From contig JAIXKK010000222.1 of the NCBI GenBank assembly GCA_026954325.1, forward strand, positions 1 through 64,000: a stretch of 64,000 nt of DNA, written 5' to 3'. Position 1 is the stretch's first letter; each line of letters begins with the position of its first letter. The DNA is from Bryobacterales bacterium (GTDB lineage: Bacteria; Acidobacteriota; Terriglobia; Bryobacterales; Bryobacteraceae). This document shows positions 1 to 10,233 of the stretch, piece by piece. The notes beneath the pieces are model-generated. The model saw only the letters and a list, made by a program, of their open reading frames with translations, did no database searches and was not told the DNA's origin. The translations under genes were made by a program, and so were the position numbers.

Positions 1-1
1 G

Positions 2-433
2 CCGGTTTTCTACGGCGGCGTGGCGCCGGTGGGGTGGGTGGCCATGGAGGGTACGGAACGGTCTCCGGCCGGCCGCCCGCCTCTGAGTCCAGCCGCGGTA
101 TTTTGCGGCTTGGGGAATCCGGCCGCGTTCCACGGCACATTGCATGACCTGCGCATAGAGCCGGTGTTCTCCTGGGCATTCGGAGATCATCATCATTACC
201 GGGCCCGCGAGATGCGGCGGCTGGCACACCAGGCGCAAGCGGCGGGAGCGCGCATTCTGCTGACAACCGAGAAGGATTTGATGAATCTGCCGCCGGACGC
301 GGCGGCGCACGTGAAGCCCTTGCGGATTTACTGGCTGCGGATGCGCCTCGAAATGGAGCGGGAAGAGGAGTTCTTCGAATGGCTCCGCGAGATCTGCTCG
401 CGGTCCGAAGACATGGGTTATTCGCGCGGATAA
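2..433 (+). CDS. lpxK: Tetraacyldisaccharide 4'-kinase LpxK, C-terminal part (5' end outside window)
   Basis: LpxK phosphorylates the 4' position of the tetraacyldisaccharide-1-phosphate precursor of lipid A at the inner membrane; its presence implies a lipid A-bearing Gram-negative envelope. The frame is open from base 2 and ends at a TAA. Visible family motifs are the 'FCGLGNPAAF' segment, the 'DHHHY' cluster and 'ILLTTEKDLMNL', which belong to the C-terminal half of LpxK. The P-loop half lies outside the window, so catalytic integrity cannot be judged. The next gene starts 52 bases downstream on the same strand. The product assignment rests on these motifs only. Confidence 0.85.
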   Translation, partial: PVFYGGVAPVGWVAMEGTERSPAGRPPLSPAAVFCGLGNPAAFHGTLHDLRIEPVFSWAFGDHHHYRAREMRRLAHQAQAAGARILLTTEKDLMNLPPDAAAHVKPLRIYWLRMRLEMEREEEFFEWLREICSRSEDMGYSRG

Positions 434-485
434 ACACGCGACGGGCAACCGGGACGGTGTGTTATGCTGATTCGACATTAGGGAA

Positions 486-1994
486 ATGCCTCATCGAACA
501 GCACTTCCCAAGATCTGTATTGCTCTTGGGTTATCCGATATTGACACACTGTTGGCCCATGCCCGGCACGAGGCTGAATCCGGAGAGACTTTTCTCGAGT
601 TCCGGCTCGACTACCTGCCCCGGCCCGAGCACGGAGCCAGGGCAATCAGAGAGTTTTTGTCGCAATATCCCCAATGCACGCTGCTCGCCACCTGCCGCCG
701 GCGCCAGAATCACGGGCATTTCAACGGCAGCATCGAGGAGCAGGTGAAGATTCTCGAGTCAGCCGTCGACGCGGGCGCTCGCGCCGTGGACATCGAGATC
801 GAAAGCGCCGAGAATATCCAGCATAAACTGGACGGGCTGCGGGGACGGGCCTGGCTGATCCTCTCCTATCACAACTACGGCGGGACGCCTTCGCTCGACG
901 CGGTGTTGCGCCGCATGCTGCGAATTCCCGCCGACGCCTACAAACTGGTGAGCACGGCGCGAAAGCCAAGTGACAATTACCGCGTTCTGTCCCTGGCAAA
1001 AGCGCATCCCCGGAGTCCGCTGGTGCTGTTGGCGATGGGAGAGACGGGCTTTCCCACGCGCGTCCTTTCGACGGCGATGGGCGGTCTCTACACGTATGCG
1101 GCGCCGTGGTCCGCGGAAGGAACAGCGGCCGGTCAGGTTTCGGCGAAGATGCTCCGCAATCTGTACCGTGTGGAGAAATTCTCGAAGTCCGCGAAAATTT
1201 ATGGGGTGATTGCCGATCCGGTGCGGCACTCCATTTCTCCCGCCGTTCACAACCGCGCGTTTCAATCGCGGCGCATCGACAGTGTTTATCTTCCGTTCCT
1301 GGTGCATCCGCCGCAATTGAAGGATTTCTTCCTGCTGGCGGATAAGATGCCGGTTTCGGGGTTCAGCGTGACGATTCCCCACAAGCAAAAAATCCTGCGT
1401 TACCTGGATATCGTGGACCCGCTGGCGCGACGGATTGGGGCCGTCAATACCGTGTACCGCAAGGCCGGCAAGTGGCGCGGATTGAATACGGACGTGCAGG
1501 GAGTGCTGGGGCCGCTCGGAAAAAAGATCCGGCTGGCGAAAGCGAGCGTGCTGGTGGTGGGCAATGGCGGAGCAGCGCGCGGGGCGGCGTTTGCGCTCGC
1601 GGAGGCGGGTTCGAAGGTGGCCATTGCCGGGAGAAACCCTGACCGCGTTCGCGCGCTGGCGAAAGCATGCAACGCGGAACCGCTGCTGAAGGAACAATTG
1701 GATTCGCGTTATTTCGACGCGCTGGTACATGCGACGCCGCTCGGAATGTTTCCGCACACCGAGGAGTGTTTCTTCGCGGACCGCATTCCGGGAGAGATCG
1801 TGTTCGATATGGTGTACAACCCGCTCGAGACGCTGCTGCTCAGACGCGCCGGCGCGGAGAAAAAGGTGATCATCAACGGGCTTCAGATGTTTCTCGAGCA
1901 GGCCGCGCTGCAATTCGAGACCTGGACGGGAGTATCCGCTCCCCGCGCCGCCATGGAGAAGGCTGCGCTCGAGGCCCTGGGACAGGGGCATTGA
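486..1994 (+). CDS. aroDE: Bifunctional 3-dehydroquinate dehydratase (type I) / shikimate dehydrogenase
   Basis: A 502-residue fusion carrying steps three and four of the shikimate pathway. Residues about 8-225 are a type I dehydroquinase with the 'LSYHNY' catalytic histidine (H129) and Schiff-base lysine in 'AYKLVS' (K153). Residues about 236-502 are a shikimate dehydrogenase: 'HSISPAVHN' substrate motif, catalytic lysine in 'SVTIPHK' (K300), 'NTD' at 334-336 and the NADP-binding 'GNGGAARGAA' from 359. No stop or frame change separates the halves, so this is a true fusion, in the same domain order as the plant enzyme. Fusion should favour channelling of dehydroshikimate (inference). It precedes a PPOX-fold gene by 10 bases, so the two are probably co-transcribed. 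Confidence 0.93.
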   Translation: MPHRTALPKICIALGLSDIDTLLAHARHEAESGETFLEFRLDYLPRPEHGARAIREFLSQYPQCTLLATCRRRQNHGHFNGSIEEQVKILESAVDAGARAVDIEIESAENIQHKLDGLRGRAWLILSYHNYGGTPSLDAVLRRMLRIPADAYKLVSTARKPSDNYRVLSLAKAHPRSPLVLLAMGETGFPTRVLSTAMGGLYTYAAPWSAEGTAAGQVSAKMLRNLYRVEKFSKSAKIYGVIADPVRHSISPAVHNRAFQSRRIDSVYLPFLVHPPQLKDFFLLADKMPVSGFSVTIPHKQKILRYLDIVDPLARRIGAVNTVYRKAGKWRGLNTDVQGVLGPLGKKIRLAKASVLVVGNGGAARGAAFALAEAGSKVAIAGRNPDRVRALAKACNAEPLLKEQLDSRYFDALVHATPLGMFPHTEECFFADRIPGEIVFDMVYNPLETLLLRRAGAEKKVIINGLQMFLEQAALQFETWTGVSAPRAAMEKAALEALGQGH

Positions 1995-2004
1995 AGGGCA
2001 CGAG

Positions 2005-2445
2005 ATGAAACCTCCGCCTCCGCCTGCTCCCGAAGAAGCCCGCTCGCTGGCTCTCGCCGTGGTTGCCCAGGACCGTTTTCCCATGCTGGCCACCGCGGAT
2101 GGTTCGCAACCTCGTGTGCGGCCGGTTTCTCCGGTGAAGACGGACGGGTTTACGGTGTACATCGCCTCGATGCGTTCCTCGAACAAGACGGCGGAAATCG
2201 AGCGGTGCGCGAAGGTGGAGTTATGTTACCTGACGAAGGATCACGATCAGGTGCGCATCACGGGGACCGCGGAAACGGTAACGGAAGATCGCGTGCGGCG
2301 GGAGATATGGGACGCCAACCCGCTGCTGCGAGCCTATCTGAAATCGGTGGACAATCCGGAATTCGTGCTGTACGTTGTGCGGCCTTGCCGCGTCCGGTTC
2401 ATGCGGGAGTGGGCGCTCGAATATTTTGACGTTCCGCTCGAATAG
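2005..2445 (+). CDS. Pyridoxamine 5'-phosphate oxidase-family (split-barrel flavin-binding) protein
   Basis: A 146-residue protein with the short split beta-barrel pattern of PPOX-like proteins: 'FPMLATADGSQPRVRPVSP' early, a 'SSNKTAEIERCAKVELCYL' segment typical of general-stress FMN-binding relatives, and a closing 'VRFMREWALEYFDV'. Such proteins bind FMN, F420 or haem; the exact substrate cannot be read from sequence. It starts 10 bases after the aroDE stop codon. A biosynthetic PdxH is unlikely because the protein is short and lacks its C-terminal dimerisation part. Confidence 0.75.
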   Translation: MKPPPPPAPEEARSLALAVVAQDRFPMLATADGSQPRVRPVSPVKTDGFTVYIASMRSSNKTAEIERCAKVELCYLTKDHDQVRITGTAETVTEDRVRREIWDANPLLRAYLKSVDNPEFVLYVVRPCRVRFMREWALEYFDVPLE

Positions 2446-2460
2446 GGGCCGCCGCCTTCA

Positions 2461-3288
2461 TTACGCGACATCGTACTTCTTAAACCAGGCGAGCATGCGG
2501 TTCCAGGCATCGGCGGCCGCCGCCGGGCGATAGCTATCGCGGTAGTCGTCATGAAAGCCGTGGGGAGCCTCGGGATAGACGGCAATTTCCGACCTGCTTG
2601 TCCCTCTTGCGAGTTCCGCGCGCATCTTCTCCACGGTATCGAGAGGGATGCCGCGGTCCTGTCCGCCGTAGAGTCCGAGAACGGGGGTCTTCAGCGAGGC
2701 GGCGAGGGCGACGGGTTGAACCGGATGCAAGGGGTTCGAGGGGCGCGCGAGCACGCCGTACCAGGCCGCCGCGGCATTCACCTTTGGCTGGCGCGCCGCG
2801 TAGAGCCAGGTGATGCGGCCTCCCCAACTGAAACCCGTTACGGCGATCTTGGTCTCGTTCCGCTTTCCGGCGGCGGCCGCCCATTCGAGCGCGGCGTCGA
2901 GATCGTCCAACGCCTGGCTGTCCGGTATTTTCGACACGATCCTCGTGATGATCTGCCGCGCATCGCCGATTTGCGAGGGGTCGCCCCGGCGGTGGAGAAG
3001 ATCGGGCGCGACGGCGAAATAGCCGAGTTTCGCCAGGCGGCGGCAGACATCCTTGAGATATTCCCGCACGCCGAAGATCTCTTCCACGACAAGCACGATT
3101 GGATATCCGTTCAGGCGCGCCGGGCGGGCGGCATAGGCGGGAATGCCCTTGCCGTCATGAGCTGGAATGGACACCTCCTCCGCGATAAGTCCGCGGGTGT
3201 CCGTGGTGATGGCGGCTGCCGCCGGTTGCACGGCAAGCGCAAACCCGGCGGGCAAACGTGTTGTGATAAATGTGCGGCGGCCTTCCAT
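2461..3288 (-). CDS. Dienelactone hydrolase-family protein, probably Tat-exported
   Basis: An alpha/beta hydrolase of the dienelactone hydrolase family: 'VVEEIFGVREY' oxyanion region, nucleophile elbow 'GFSWGG', acid residue in 'YGGQDRGIP' and histidine in 'APHGFHDDY'. Most cytosolic family members use cysteine in 'GFCxGG'; here it is serine, so the enzyme should act as a serine esterase (inference). I chose the ATG at 3288 because the protein then begins 'MEGRRTFITTRLPAGFALA', which looks like a twin-arginine signal ending near 'AAAA'; a frame extension to 3339 adds residues unlike a signal. It is divergent from the ABC export operon and its start region lies within 70 bases of that operon's ribosome binding site. 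Confidence 0.8.
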   Translation of the reverse strand: MEGRRTFITTRLPAGFALAVQPAAAAITTDTRGLIAEEVSIPAHDGKGIPAYAARPARLNGYPIVLVVEEIFGVREYLKDVCRRLAKLGYFAVAPDLLHRRGDPSQIGDARQIITRIVSKIPDSQALDDLDAALEWAAAAGKRNETKIAVTGFSWGGRITWLYAARQPKVNAAAAWYGVLARPSNPLHPVQPVALAASLKTPVLGLYGGQDRGIPLDTVEKMRAELARGTSRSEIAVYPEAPHGFHDDYRDSYRPAAAADAWNRMLAWFKKYDVA

Positions 3289-3342
3289 GATCCTGCTACC
3301 AGGGTAATGAATCGCCGGCCAGCGACGCGATAGGATCAAAGC

Positions 3343-3351
3343 GGAGGAAGG
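3343..3351 (+). promoter_or_regulatory. Shine-Dalgarno site deciding a CTG start
   Basis: GGAGGAAGG lies 6 bases (counting from GGAGG) before an in-frame CTG at 3354. The frame of the downstream ATPase is closed by TGA at 3288-3290 and holds no ATG, GTG or TTG before the GTG at 3411, which would cut off the conserved N-terminal strand. Confidence 0.5.
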
Positions 3352-3353
3352 TT

Positions 3354-4061
3354 CTGGACGAAGCGGTTTTCCACGTACACGGTATTTCGAAGGTATACCG
3401 CACGGGGGAGGTGGAGATCCATGCGCTGCGGGGCGTGGATTTCGATCTGTACCCCGGGGAGTTCATTGTTCTGCTGGGTCCCTCCGGCAGTGGGAAGTCG
3501 ACGCTGCTGAATATTCTCGGCGGGCTCGATGTGCCCACGAGAGGGGAGGTGATCTATCGCGACCACAACCTCACAGCGGCACAGGAACGGGAGTTGACCA
3601 GGTACCGGCGCGAGCACGTGGGCTTTGTGTTTCAGTTCTACAACCTGATTCCAAGCCTGACGGCGCTCGAAAACGTTGCCCTGGTGACAGAGATTGCCCG
3701 AAACCCGATGAAGCCCGAGGAGGCTCTGCGGTTAGTGGGCCTGGGGGAGAGGATGCATCACTTTCCGGCGCAGCTTTCCGGCGGCGAGCAGCAGCGCGTC
3801 GCCATTGCCCGCGCCATTGCCAAGCGGCCCGACGTGCTGCTGTGCGACGAGCCGACAGGAGCGCTCGATTACGCGACGGGAAAGATTGTATTGGAAGCGC
3901 TGGAGCGTGTGAACCGCGAGTTGAAAACCATCACCGTGGTGATCACCCACAACGCGGCGATTGCCGCGATGGCGGATCGCGTGATCCGCATCAGCAGCGG
4001 AAGCATTGCGGGAATCGAGCGCAATGAAACGCGCGCCGCTCCGTCGGAGTTGTCCTGGTAG
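3354..4061 (+). CDS. ABC transporter ATP-binding protein, MacB/LolD type
   Basis: The ATPase of a three-gene export system. It shows Walker A 'GPSGSGKST', Q-loop 'FQFYNLIP', signature 'LSGGEQQRVAIARA', Walker B 'VLLCDEPTGALD' and the H-loop 'VITHN'. The family's N-terminal strand ('HGISKVYRTGEVEIHALRGV') is encoded upstream of the first standard start codon (GTG, 3411), so translation probably begins at CTG 3354 behind a good ribosome binding site; a conservative call would be 3411-4061. The stop codon is 5 bases from the permease start. The short length and its own permease partner fit lipoprotein- or macrolide-type exporters; the substrate is unknown. Confidence 0.85.
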   Translation: MDEAVFHVHGISKVYRTGEVEIHALRGVDFDLYPGEFIVLLGPSGSGKSTLLNILGGLDVPTRGEVIYRDHNLTAAQERELTRYRREHVGFVFQFYNLIPSLTALENVALVTEIARNPMKPEEALRLVGLGERMHHFPAQLSGGEQQRVAIARAIAKRPDVLLCDEPTGALDYATGKIVLEALERVNRELKTITVVITHNAAIAAMADRVIRISSGSIAGIERNETRAAPSELSW

Positions 4062-4066
4062 CGCCT

Positions 4067-6430
4067 ATGACCGCCCTACAGAAGATGCTGTTCCGCGATC
4101 TGGCCCATATGAAGGGACAGGTGATCGCCGTCAGCATGGTGGTGGCTTGCGGCGTAGCGTCCTATGTTTCGATGCGGAGCACTTACCGCTCGCTGTTGCT
4201 GACGCAATCGGACTACTACGAGGCCTACCGGTTTGCCGATATCTTCGCGCACGTGAAACGCGCCCCGGATGCGCTTGCCGCTACCATACGTCAGATACCC
4301 GGCGTAGCCGGGCTCGAGACGCGCATCACGATGGAGGTGACGCTTGACGTGCCGGGACTCGCCGAACCTGCCACCGGTCTGCTGGTCTCCATACCCGAGC
4401 ACCGGCGCCCCATTCTGAACGATCTCCACATCCGCCGCGGCGAGTATCCGCAACCCGGCCGCTCCGACGAGGTGCTGGCGAGCGAGGCGTTCGCCGCTGC
4501 CAACTCGCTGGATGTAGGGAGCCGCATCGGCGCGGTGATCAATGGCCGCTGGAAACAGTTGCGCATCTCGGGAATCGCGCTTTCGCCGGAGTATATCTAC
4601 GAAGTGCGGGGGGGAAGCATTCTGCCGGATAACAAGCGCTTCGGGGTGCTGTGGATGCCGCTTCCAACGCTCGAAGCGGCGTTCGACATGCGGGGGGCCT
4701 TCAACGATGTGGCGCTGACTCTGCCGCGGGGAACCAATCCGGCGGATGTCATTTCGAAATTGGACCAGTTGCTGGCGCCGTACGGATCTCTGGGCGCGTA
4801 TGGGCGCGACGAGCAGATCTCGAACCGGTTCATCTCGGATGAAATCGCCCAGAACCGGGTGAGCAGCAACGTGATTCCAGCCATTTTCCTGGGAGTCGCG
4901 GCATTTCTGCTTCACATCGTTCTTACGCGCCTGATACAGATTCAGCGTAAGGAGATCGCGCTGCTGAAGGCGTTCGGCTATTCCCGCGTGGCGATCGGCG
5001 CGCACTATCTAAAGCTGTCGCTGCTGGCGGTTTCCGGTGGGATCGTGCTGGGTGTCGCGGGTGGACTGTACTTTGGGTCGTCGCTTACTCAACTTTATCA
5101 GCAGTTTTACCGCTTTCCCGTGCTGCGCTATGAGGCAGGGTTAGGGCTGGTTCTGACGACAGTCGCCATCACCTTCGCCGCGGCGGCCCTGGGGGCCTTG
5201 ATGGCAGTGCGCAGCGCGATGGCGCTGCCTCCAGCCGAGGCAATGCGGCCCGAATCACCGGCGCTGTTCAACGCGGGAGTGTTAGAGCATACAGGCATCA
5301 TGCGGCTCTTTTCTTTCTCGGGGCGCATGATTATCCGGAATCTGAACCGGCGCCGGGGCAAAGCGGCACTTTCCGTGCTCGGCATCGCAACAGCCGCCGG
5401 GCTGATGGTGGTGGGCTTCTATTTTTACGATGCCTTCGAATACGGGATACGGGTGGAATTCGAGGTGGCGGAGCGGGCGGACGTGACCATCTACTTCCAC
5501 GAAGCCAAATCCGGCGGCGCCCGGTTCGAAGTGGCGCGGCTTCCCGGTGTGCTCTATGCCGAGCCGTTCCGGGCTGTTCCCGTAAGGCTGCGATTCGGGC
5601 GCCGTTCGAAGCGCAGCGCAATTCTCGCCATGAAGCCCGGTTCGCAGTTGCGCAGGATCATCAATGAGGAGATGCGGCCGGTGCGATTACCGGAGGAGGG
5701 GATTCTGCTTACGGAGAGACTGGCCAGGGACTTGGGGGTATCGGCCGGGGAGGCGCTGACGGTGGAAGTGCTCGAAGGGAAGCGGCCCGTGCGGCGGATT
5801 GTGGTGGCTGGGGTCACGGACGAACTGCTGGGCACCTCTGCTTATATGAGCCTCGAGGCAATCCATCGCATGATGCAGGAGGAAGGGTCGGTTTCGGGAG
5901 CATGGCTGGCGGTGGATTCGGCGGCCTTGCCGCGGCTGTATTCCCTGTTGAAGCGAACCCCGGCTGTGAGCGCCGTGGCGATCCGGGATGCCATGCTGCG
6001 GACGTTCCGTGACATTATCGCCCAGAGTTTCACCATTACCACGAACATCCTGATCGTCTTTGCCTGCATTATTTCCTTCGGAATGGTCTACAATGGCGCT
6101 CGGATTGCATTATCGGAACGGGGGAATGAAATGGCGTCGCTCCGGGTCTTAGGGTTCACACAGGGGGAGGTGGCGCGAATCCTGCTGGGTGAGCAGGCGC
6201 TGTTGACGGCGGCGGCCATCCCCCTGGGGTGGCTGTTGGGCTACGGGATCTGCGCGTTCCTCTCGTTGCGGCTGAGCACGGAACTGTATCGCATCCCGCT
6301 TGTGGTAACACGGCAGGTATATCTTCTTTCCGCGCTCGTTGTGATAGGATCGGCTGTCCTGTCCGGAGTGCTGGTGGCGCGGCGTTTGCGGCGCCTGGAT
6401 CTGATGGCGGTGCTGAAAACAAGAGAATAA
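4067..6430 (+). CDS. ABC transporter permease with two FtsX domains
   Basis: A 787-residue inner-membrane protein. An N-terminal membrane segment (about 15-35) is followed by a large periplasmic MacB-like region, a first FtsX block around residues 270-390 (including 'IQRKEIALLKAFGYSR'), a second N-terminal-type membrane segment and periplasmic region, and a second FtsX block near the C-terminus ('NEMASLRVLGFTQGEVARILLGEQ'). Two complete halves in one chain suggest it can form the pore without a partner permease (known for DUF214/LolCE-like doubles; inference here). Its TAA stop overlaps the ATG of the HlyD-type adaptor by one base, giving a tight operon of ATPase, permease and adaptor. Confidence 0.88.
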   Translation: MTALQKMLFRDLAHMKGQVIAVSMVVACGVASYVSMRSTYRSLLLTQSDYYEAYRFADIFAHVKRAPDALAATIRQIPGVAGLETRITMEVTLDVPGLAEPATGLLVSIPEHRRPILNDLHIRRGEYPQPGRSDEVLASEAFAAANSLDVGSRIGAVINGRWKQLRISGIALSPEYIYEVRGGSILPDNKRFGVLWMPLPTLEAAFDMRGAFNDVALTLPRGTNPADVISKLDQLLAPYGSLGAYGRDEQISNRFISDEIAQNRVSSNVIPAIFLGVAAFLLHIVLTRLIQIQRKEIALLKAFGYSRVAIGAHYLKLSLLAVSGGIVLGVAGGLYFGSSLTQLYQQFYRFPVLRYEAGLGLVLTTVAITFAAAALGALMAVRSAMALPPAEAMRPESPALFNAGVLEHTGIMRLFSFSGRMIIRNLNRRRGKAALSVLGIATAAGLMVVGFYFYDAFEYGIRVEFEVAERADVTIYFHEAKSGGARFEVARLPGVLYAEPFRAVPVRLRFGRRSKRSAILAMKPGSQLRRIINEEMRPVRLPEEGILLTERLARDLGVSAGEALTVEVLEGKRPVRRIVVAGVTDELLGTSAYMSLEAIHRMMQEEGSVSGAWLAVDSAALPRLYSLLKRTPAVSAVAIRDAMLRTFRDIIAQSFTITTNILIVFACIISFGMVYNGARIALSERGNEMASLRVLGFTQGEVARILLGEQALLTAAAIPLGWLLGYGICAFLSLRLSTELYRIPLVVTRQVYLLSALVVIGSAVLSGVLVARRLRRLDLMAVLKTRE

Positions 6431-7635
6431 TGAAACGATTTTTGCGTCGCTTACTATGGTTTCTCGTGCTTGCCGGGGTGGCGGGAGCATTTTTCTTCGC
6501 GATGCGGCCGGAACCGGCGGAGGTGGAAGCGGCCCGGGTTACGCGCGGTCCGCTTCAGGTCACCGTGGACGAAGACGGAGAGGTGCGGTCTCACGACCGG
6601 TTCGTAGTAGCCGCTCCGGTGGCCGGAAGGCTGGCGCGCATCGAATTGCACGACGGCGACGCCGTGGCGCTGGGCCAGGTGGTGGCATCGCTGAGTCCTC
6701 TTCCCCTCGATCCCAAAGGCCGCGAAGAGGCTGAGGCGAGGCTGCGCAGCGTCGAGGCGTTGCGGCACGAGGCTGTCGCGCGCGTGGAACAATCGCGGGC
6801 GGACCTGGAACTGCACCGCCGGGACCGCGAACGGGCCGAACAACTGGCTCGCACCGGCGACATCCCGCGGCAGACGCTCGATCAGCGCCGTAGTGCCGAA
6901 TCGGTCGCGGCGAAGGAGTTGGACGCCGCGCGGTTCCGGGCCCAGTCGGCGGCTTTTGACGTGGAGTCGGCCAAGGCGGCTCTGCTCGCGGTGACCCGGC
7001 CCGCGGCGGCTGCGAGCAAGGTGCTGGTGCGGGCGCCGGTGAAAGGCCACGTCCTGCGCGTGCTCGAGCCCAGTGAGCGTGTGGTCCCGGCTGGCGCCCC
7101 GCTGGTGCTGCTGGGAGAAGAATCGAAGCATTTGGAAGTGGTGGTGGATGTTCTCTCCACGGACGCGGTGAAGATCAGTCCGGGGGCGATGATGTGGTTG
7201 GACGGGTGGGGCGGCTCCAAACCCTTGCGCGCGCGGGTGCGGCGCGTGGAGCCCTATGCCTTCACGAAAGTATCCGTGCTCGGAATCGAGGAGCAACGTG
7301 TGAATGTGATCGGAGATTTCCTTGACTCGCCAGGCCCCCTCGGGGATGGCTACCGGGTGGAGGCGCGCATCGTCATCTGGGAAAAGCCGGACGTCGTGAA
7401 ATTGCCGCTCAGCGCTCTGTTTCGTCAAGGCGGCCGGTGGGCGGTCCTCCGGGTGGAAAGCGGGCGCGCGCTGCTGAGCACGGTGGAAGTGGGGCATCGC
7501 AACAACCTGGAAGCCGAAGTGCTGGGCGGCGTTCGCGAGAACGCGGAGGTGATCGTGCATCCTCCCAACGAATTGAAGACAGGGAGCCGGGTGGTGGTTC
7601 AGCCCGCTAACTCAGCCAGATCATCGACCCAGTAG
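6430..7635 (+). CDS. HlyD-family periplasmic adaptor of the ABC exporter
   Basis: A 401-residue membrane-fusion protein. It begins with one membrane anchor ('FLWFLVLAGVAGAFFFAM'-like, residues about 8-25), then a barrel-sandwich/lipoyl half ('VAAPVAGRLARIELHDGDAVALGQ'-type region), a charged coiled-coil hairpin (about 95-195), the second lipoyl half ('VRAPVKGHVLRV') and C-terminal beta-barrel. I chose ATG 6430, which overlaps the permease stop; the frame is open further upstream but that part lies inside the permease. It should couple the double-FtsX permease to an outer-membrane channel encoded elsewhere. Its last 37 bases overlap the convergent HAD phosphatase gene. Confidence 0.87.
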   Translation: MKRFLRRLLWFLVLAGVAGAFFFAMRPEPAEVEAARVTRGPLQVTVDEDGEVRSHDRFVVAAPVAGRLARIELHDGDAVALGQVVASLSPLPLDPKGREEAEARLRSVEALRHEAVARVEQSRADLELHRRDRERAEQLARTGDIPRQTLDQRRSAESVAAKELDAARFRAQSAAFDVESAKAALLAVTRPAAAASKVLVRAPVKGHVLRVLEPSERVVPAGAPLVLLGEESKHLEVVVDVLSTDAVKISPGAMMWLDGWGGSKPLRARVRRVEPYAFTKVSVLGIEEQRVNVIGDFLDSPGPLGDGYRVEARIVIWEKPDVVKLPLSALFRQGGRWAVLRVESGRALLSTVEVGHRNNLEAEVLGGVRENAEVIVHPPNELKTGSRVVVQPANSARSSTQ

Positions 7636-8227
7636 TCTGGCTGGTAGGCTGCCATCTCTTCGTGGTTTCCATAGCCGTAGCGAACCGCGCAGATCTTGAC
7701 GCCGGCCGCGCGGCCTGCCGCCATGTCCGAGGTGGCGTCCCCCACCATGAGGACATCCTCGGGCCTGACGCCGAAGACCTCCATCGAACGATGAATGACA
7801 TCGGGGGCTGGTTTGGCGGGAAAGCCGTCCGTGCCCTGCACGTGGTGGAAGAAGCCGAGCAGGCCGAACATCTCGAGAACTACGCGCGCAGTGGGCGTTC
7901 CCTTGGTGGTAGCGGTGGCTTTGCGCCCGCCGAGCCGCGCCAGCGCCTCCGCGACGCCCGGATAAAGCCGGGTGCCGCCATGCTTGCGGGCCGCGTAGAT
8001 GGTCCGGTATCTGGCGAGCAGATCCTCTTTTTCCTGCTCACCGATGCCGGGCAGCAAGTCATCCCAGAGATCGAACAGGTGGCGTCCGATATACGTGCGA
8101 AGATAGGCGTCGTCCACCCGCCGCGCGGAGGTTCCATCCAGAACTTCGCGGACCGATCCGACGATGTCCACCGCGGAGTCAACTAACGTTCCGTCGACGT
8201 CGAAGAGGTATACGAGGTACGGCGGGA

Positions 8228-8231
<4 letters not shown>
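7599..8231 (-). CDS. HAD-superfamily hydrolase, phosphoglycolate phosphatase-like
   Basis: A 210-residue haloacid-dehalogenase phosphatase with motif I 'LFDVDGTLVDS', motif II threonine in 'TATTKGTPT' and motif III/IV 'VGDATSDMAAGRAAG'. The helical cap between residues about 15-85 fits the Gph/PGP subgroup. It would remove phosphate from 2-phosphoglycolate or a similar small molecule; the exact substrate is uncertain. Its start overlaps the ftsH stop by 4 bases on the same strand, so it is probably the last gene of an ftsH transcript, and its 3' end overlaps the convergent adaptor gene. Confidence 0.82.
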
Positions 8232-10141
<1,910 letters not shown>

Positions 10142-10233
10142 GAGTCTCCCTAGAAATCATTCTCCGGACAAGCGTGCGAACCATCCATAAGCCCGCGCGG
10201 GAACATGTCTATTTATACTGACGCAAATTCCCT

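Noticed and set aside
759..2186. 475-residue open frame on the minus strand across aroDE
   Set aside because: It mirrors a well-supported gene on the plus strand; high GC removes stop codons in the antisense frame, and the translation is Arg/His-rich without motifs.
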